Source of the DNA: Methanocalculus taiwanensis
Lineage (GTDB): Archaea > Halobacteriota > Methanomicrobia > Methanomicrobiales > Methanocorpusculaceae
Reading direction: 5' to 3'
Length of the DNA: 64,000 nucleotides
Assembly: GCF_024372745.1 (NCBI RefSeq)
Contig: NZ_VOTZ01000006.1
Span: 1-64,000 of the forward strand
Within the stretch, counting starts at the first letter, position 1, and every line of letters starts with the position of its first letter. Below, piece by piece: positions 63,055 through 64,000 of this stretch. The notes beneath the pieces are model-generated. The model ran no database searches. It saw only the letters and a list, made by a program, of their open reading frames with translations, and was not told the DNA's origin. The position numbers and the translations under genes are program-made.

Positions 63055-63738
63055 ATGGATGGATCGTTCTTACCACAGTTCAATGTGCTTTTGCAGCTCA
63101 TATGCGTCATCATTGTTGCTGCATATCTCCTCACGCAGAGCCGGATATTCCCCGAGATCCTTGATGGAAACCCGACCATAAAAACCCGCATCATTCTCAT
63201 CCTCTTCTTCGGCGGGCTCTCAGTCTATGGATCGATCTCCGGCATCGAGTTCCTCGGATCGGTCATTAACGTCCGTGATCTCGGGCCGATGGTTGCAGGG
63301 CTCCTTGCCGGTCCCTGGGTTGGCATCGGGGCAGGGCTGATCGGTGCTGCCTACCGCCTGAGTATGGGCGGTATCACCATGTATGCCTGTTCGGTTACCG
63401 CCATCTTCGCCGGACTCTTTGGCGGGCTCATCTGGATCTATTATAAGAAGAGATTTGCCGGAACCACAGTAGCCGTTGCATTTGCTGTCCTGATGGAGGT
63501 CTTCCATATGGCACTCACGCTTATCATGGTGAGACCCTATGATGAGGCAGTTGCCATCGTCAGCAGAGTGTATCTGCCGATGGTTCTTGCCAATGCCGCC
63601 GGAATGTTCGTCTTTGCCATGATGGTGAAGAATATCCGGAAAGAGCGGAAGATACAGGCAGAGCGTGATGCACTCCTGGGCAGGATGAAGCAGAACGTGG
63701 CAGGAGTACCCTGTACTGATGATATCAGAAGCAGTTAA
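63055..63738 (+). CDS. LytS-like 5TM membrane protein
   Basis: A 227-residue membrane protein with five to six TM helices. The block INVRDLGPMVAGLLAGPWVG and IGAAYRLSMGG match the 5TMR_LYT sensor region that in LytS-type kinases sits before the kinase domain. Here only a short charged tail follows (~205-227), so it is a stand-alone sensor-like part, perhaps partner of a separate kinase, or a truncated gene. No clear Shine-Dalgarno. Role unknown. Confidence 0.72.
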   Translation: MDGSFLPQFNVLLQLICVIIVAAYLLTQSRIFPEILDGNPTIKTRIILILFFGGLSVYGSISGIEFLGSVINVRDLGPMVAGLLAGPWVGIGAGLIGAAYRLSMGGITMYACSVTAIFAGLFGGLIWIYYKKRFAGTTVAVAFAVLMEVFHMALTLIMVRPYDEAVAIVSRVYLPMVLANAAGMFVFAMMVKNIRKERKIQAERDALLGRMKQNVAGVPCTDDIRSS

Positions 63739-63854
63739 CCCAGGTCTTTTCAACACACAATGCTGAACCGTGGCTGGTTAATTGGAGACTCACATCTCCT
63801 CAACCCCCGGAAACCACTATATCTTTTCACGGTTAATATATTGAGAATCTTCTC

Positions 63855-63927
63855 ACTCCCGTAGTGTAGGGGTCAATCATGCAGGACTTTGGATCCGGCG
63901 ACGGCGGTTCGAATCCGCCCGGGAGTA
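63855..63927 (+). tRNA. tRNA-Gln (anticodon TTG)
   Basis: A full cloverleaf can be drawn: acceptor ACTCCCG (63855-63861) with CGGGAGT (63920-63926) and discriminator A (63927); T arm GGCGG-TTCGAAT-CCGCC; anticodon loop CTTTGGA giving TTG (reads CAA). One A-G mismatch lies in the anticodon stem. CCA is not encoded. A TATA-like CTATATC lies near 63819. No intron. Confidence 0.92.
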
Positions 63928-64000
63928 TTGATGCAGACGCAGCGGTGATCACACAGTTCATCGCCCGGCTGCCTGGCGGCCGATCATCTATGGCGGCCGG

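Noticed and set aside
63945-64000. Possible start of a gene after tRNA-Gln (GTG at 63945, frame open to the window end)
   Set aside because: Only 18 codons are visible with no Shine-Dalgarno and no recognisable sequence; cannot be supported.
63855-64000. tRNA-Gln as an integration site
   Set aside because: No integrase and no repeat of the tRNA 3' end seen in the window.

Overview
The window is archaeal and most likely from a hydrogenotrophic/formate-using methanogen of the order Methanomicrobiales (a Methanocalculus-like genome would fit, but the genus is a guess). The evidence is a formate channel (fdhC), two methanofuran-biosynthesis genes (mfnD, mfnF), Sep-tRNA:Cys-tRNA synthase, archaeal TBP and TFS, archaeosortase A, a HerA-NurA-Rad50-Mre11 operon, archaeal TATA boxes and GGTGAT-type ribosome binding sites.

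Layout. 1-9.8 kb: the 3' end of a DUF1670 gene, secreted or lipid-anchored proteins (DUF4367-like, alpha/beta hydrolase, transglutaminase-like), a shikimate-kinase-like enzyme and a CHASE4/PAS histidine kinase. 9.8-24.3 kb: the most unusual region. A tungstate/molybdate ABC transporter (wtpA-wtpB-wtpC, minus strand) is divergent from a tightly packed plus-strand run of six secreted proteins. Four of the six are built from domains resembling the sulfite-oxidase molybdopterin fold, in two types called A and B here. One is a Pro/Thr-rich surface protein, and the last is a second WtpA-like lipoprotein without its own permease. I infer a surface system for binding or using W/Mo oxyanions or cofactor; I cannot name a described system that matches it. 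24.5-26.8 kb: an IS200/IS605 element (tnpA, tnpB) abutting a 5'-truncated nitrite/sulfite-reductase-like gene.

26.8-54.3 kb: mostly housekeeping. It holds a J-domain protein, a methyltransferase, a condensation-type acyltransferase, a QueG-like Fe-S protein, peroxiredoxin, pth2-truD, a RibD-like reductase with an S49 peptidase, CDP-alcohol phosphotransferase, archaeosortase A, TFS, acetyl-CoA synthetase, TBP, an HTH regulator, surE-rpiA, mfnD-mfnF, fdhC with a TM/OB-fold protein, mre11-rad50-nurA-herA, a 59-residue ORF plus SepCysS, and thiI.

54.3-62.5 kb: an accessory island. GC-rich multi-part repeats (blocks R1-R2-R3, 4-5 copies) alternate with toxin-antitoxin modules (HicBA, a PIN module, an orphan antitoxin, then VapBC further on). 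A second repeat family with hairpin-rich arms flanks a flavodoxin/ferredoxin (EFR1-type) gene. 62.5-64 kb: a C_GCAxxG_C_C redox protein, a LytS-type 5TM membrane protein and tRNA-Gln(TTG).

CDS starts were moved inward from the longest ORF where a Shine-Dalgarno, a TATA box, an ATGA overlap or the signal peptide argues for it. Family assignments come from reading motifs, not from database searches.
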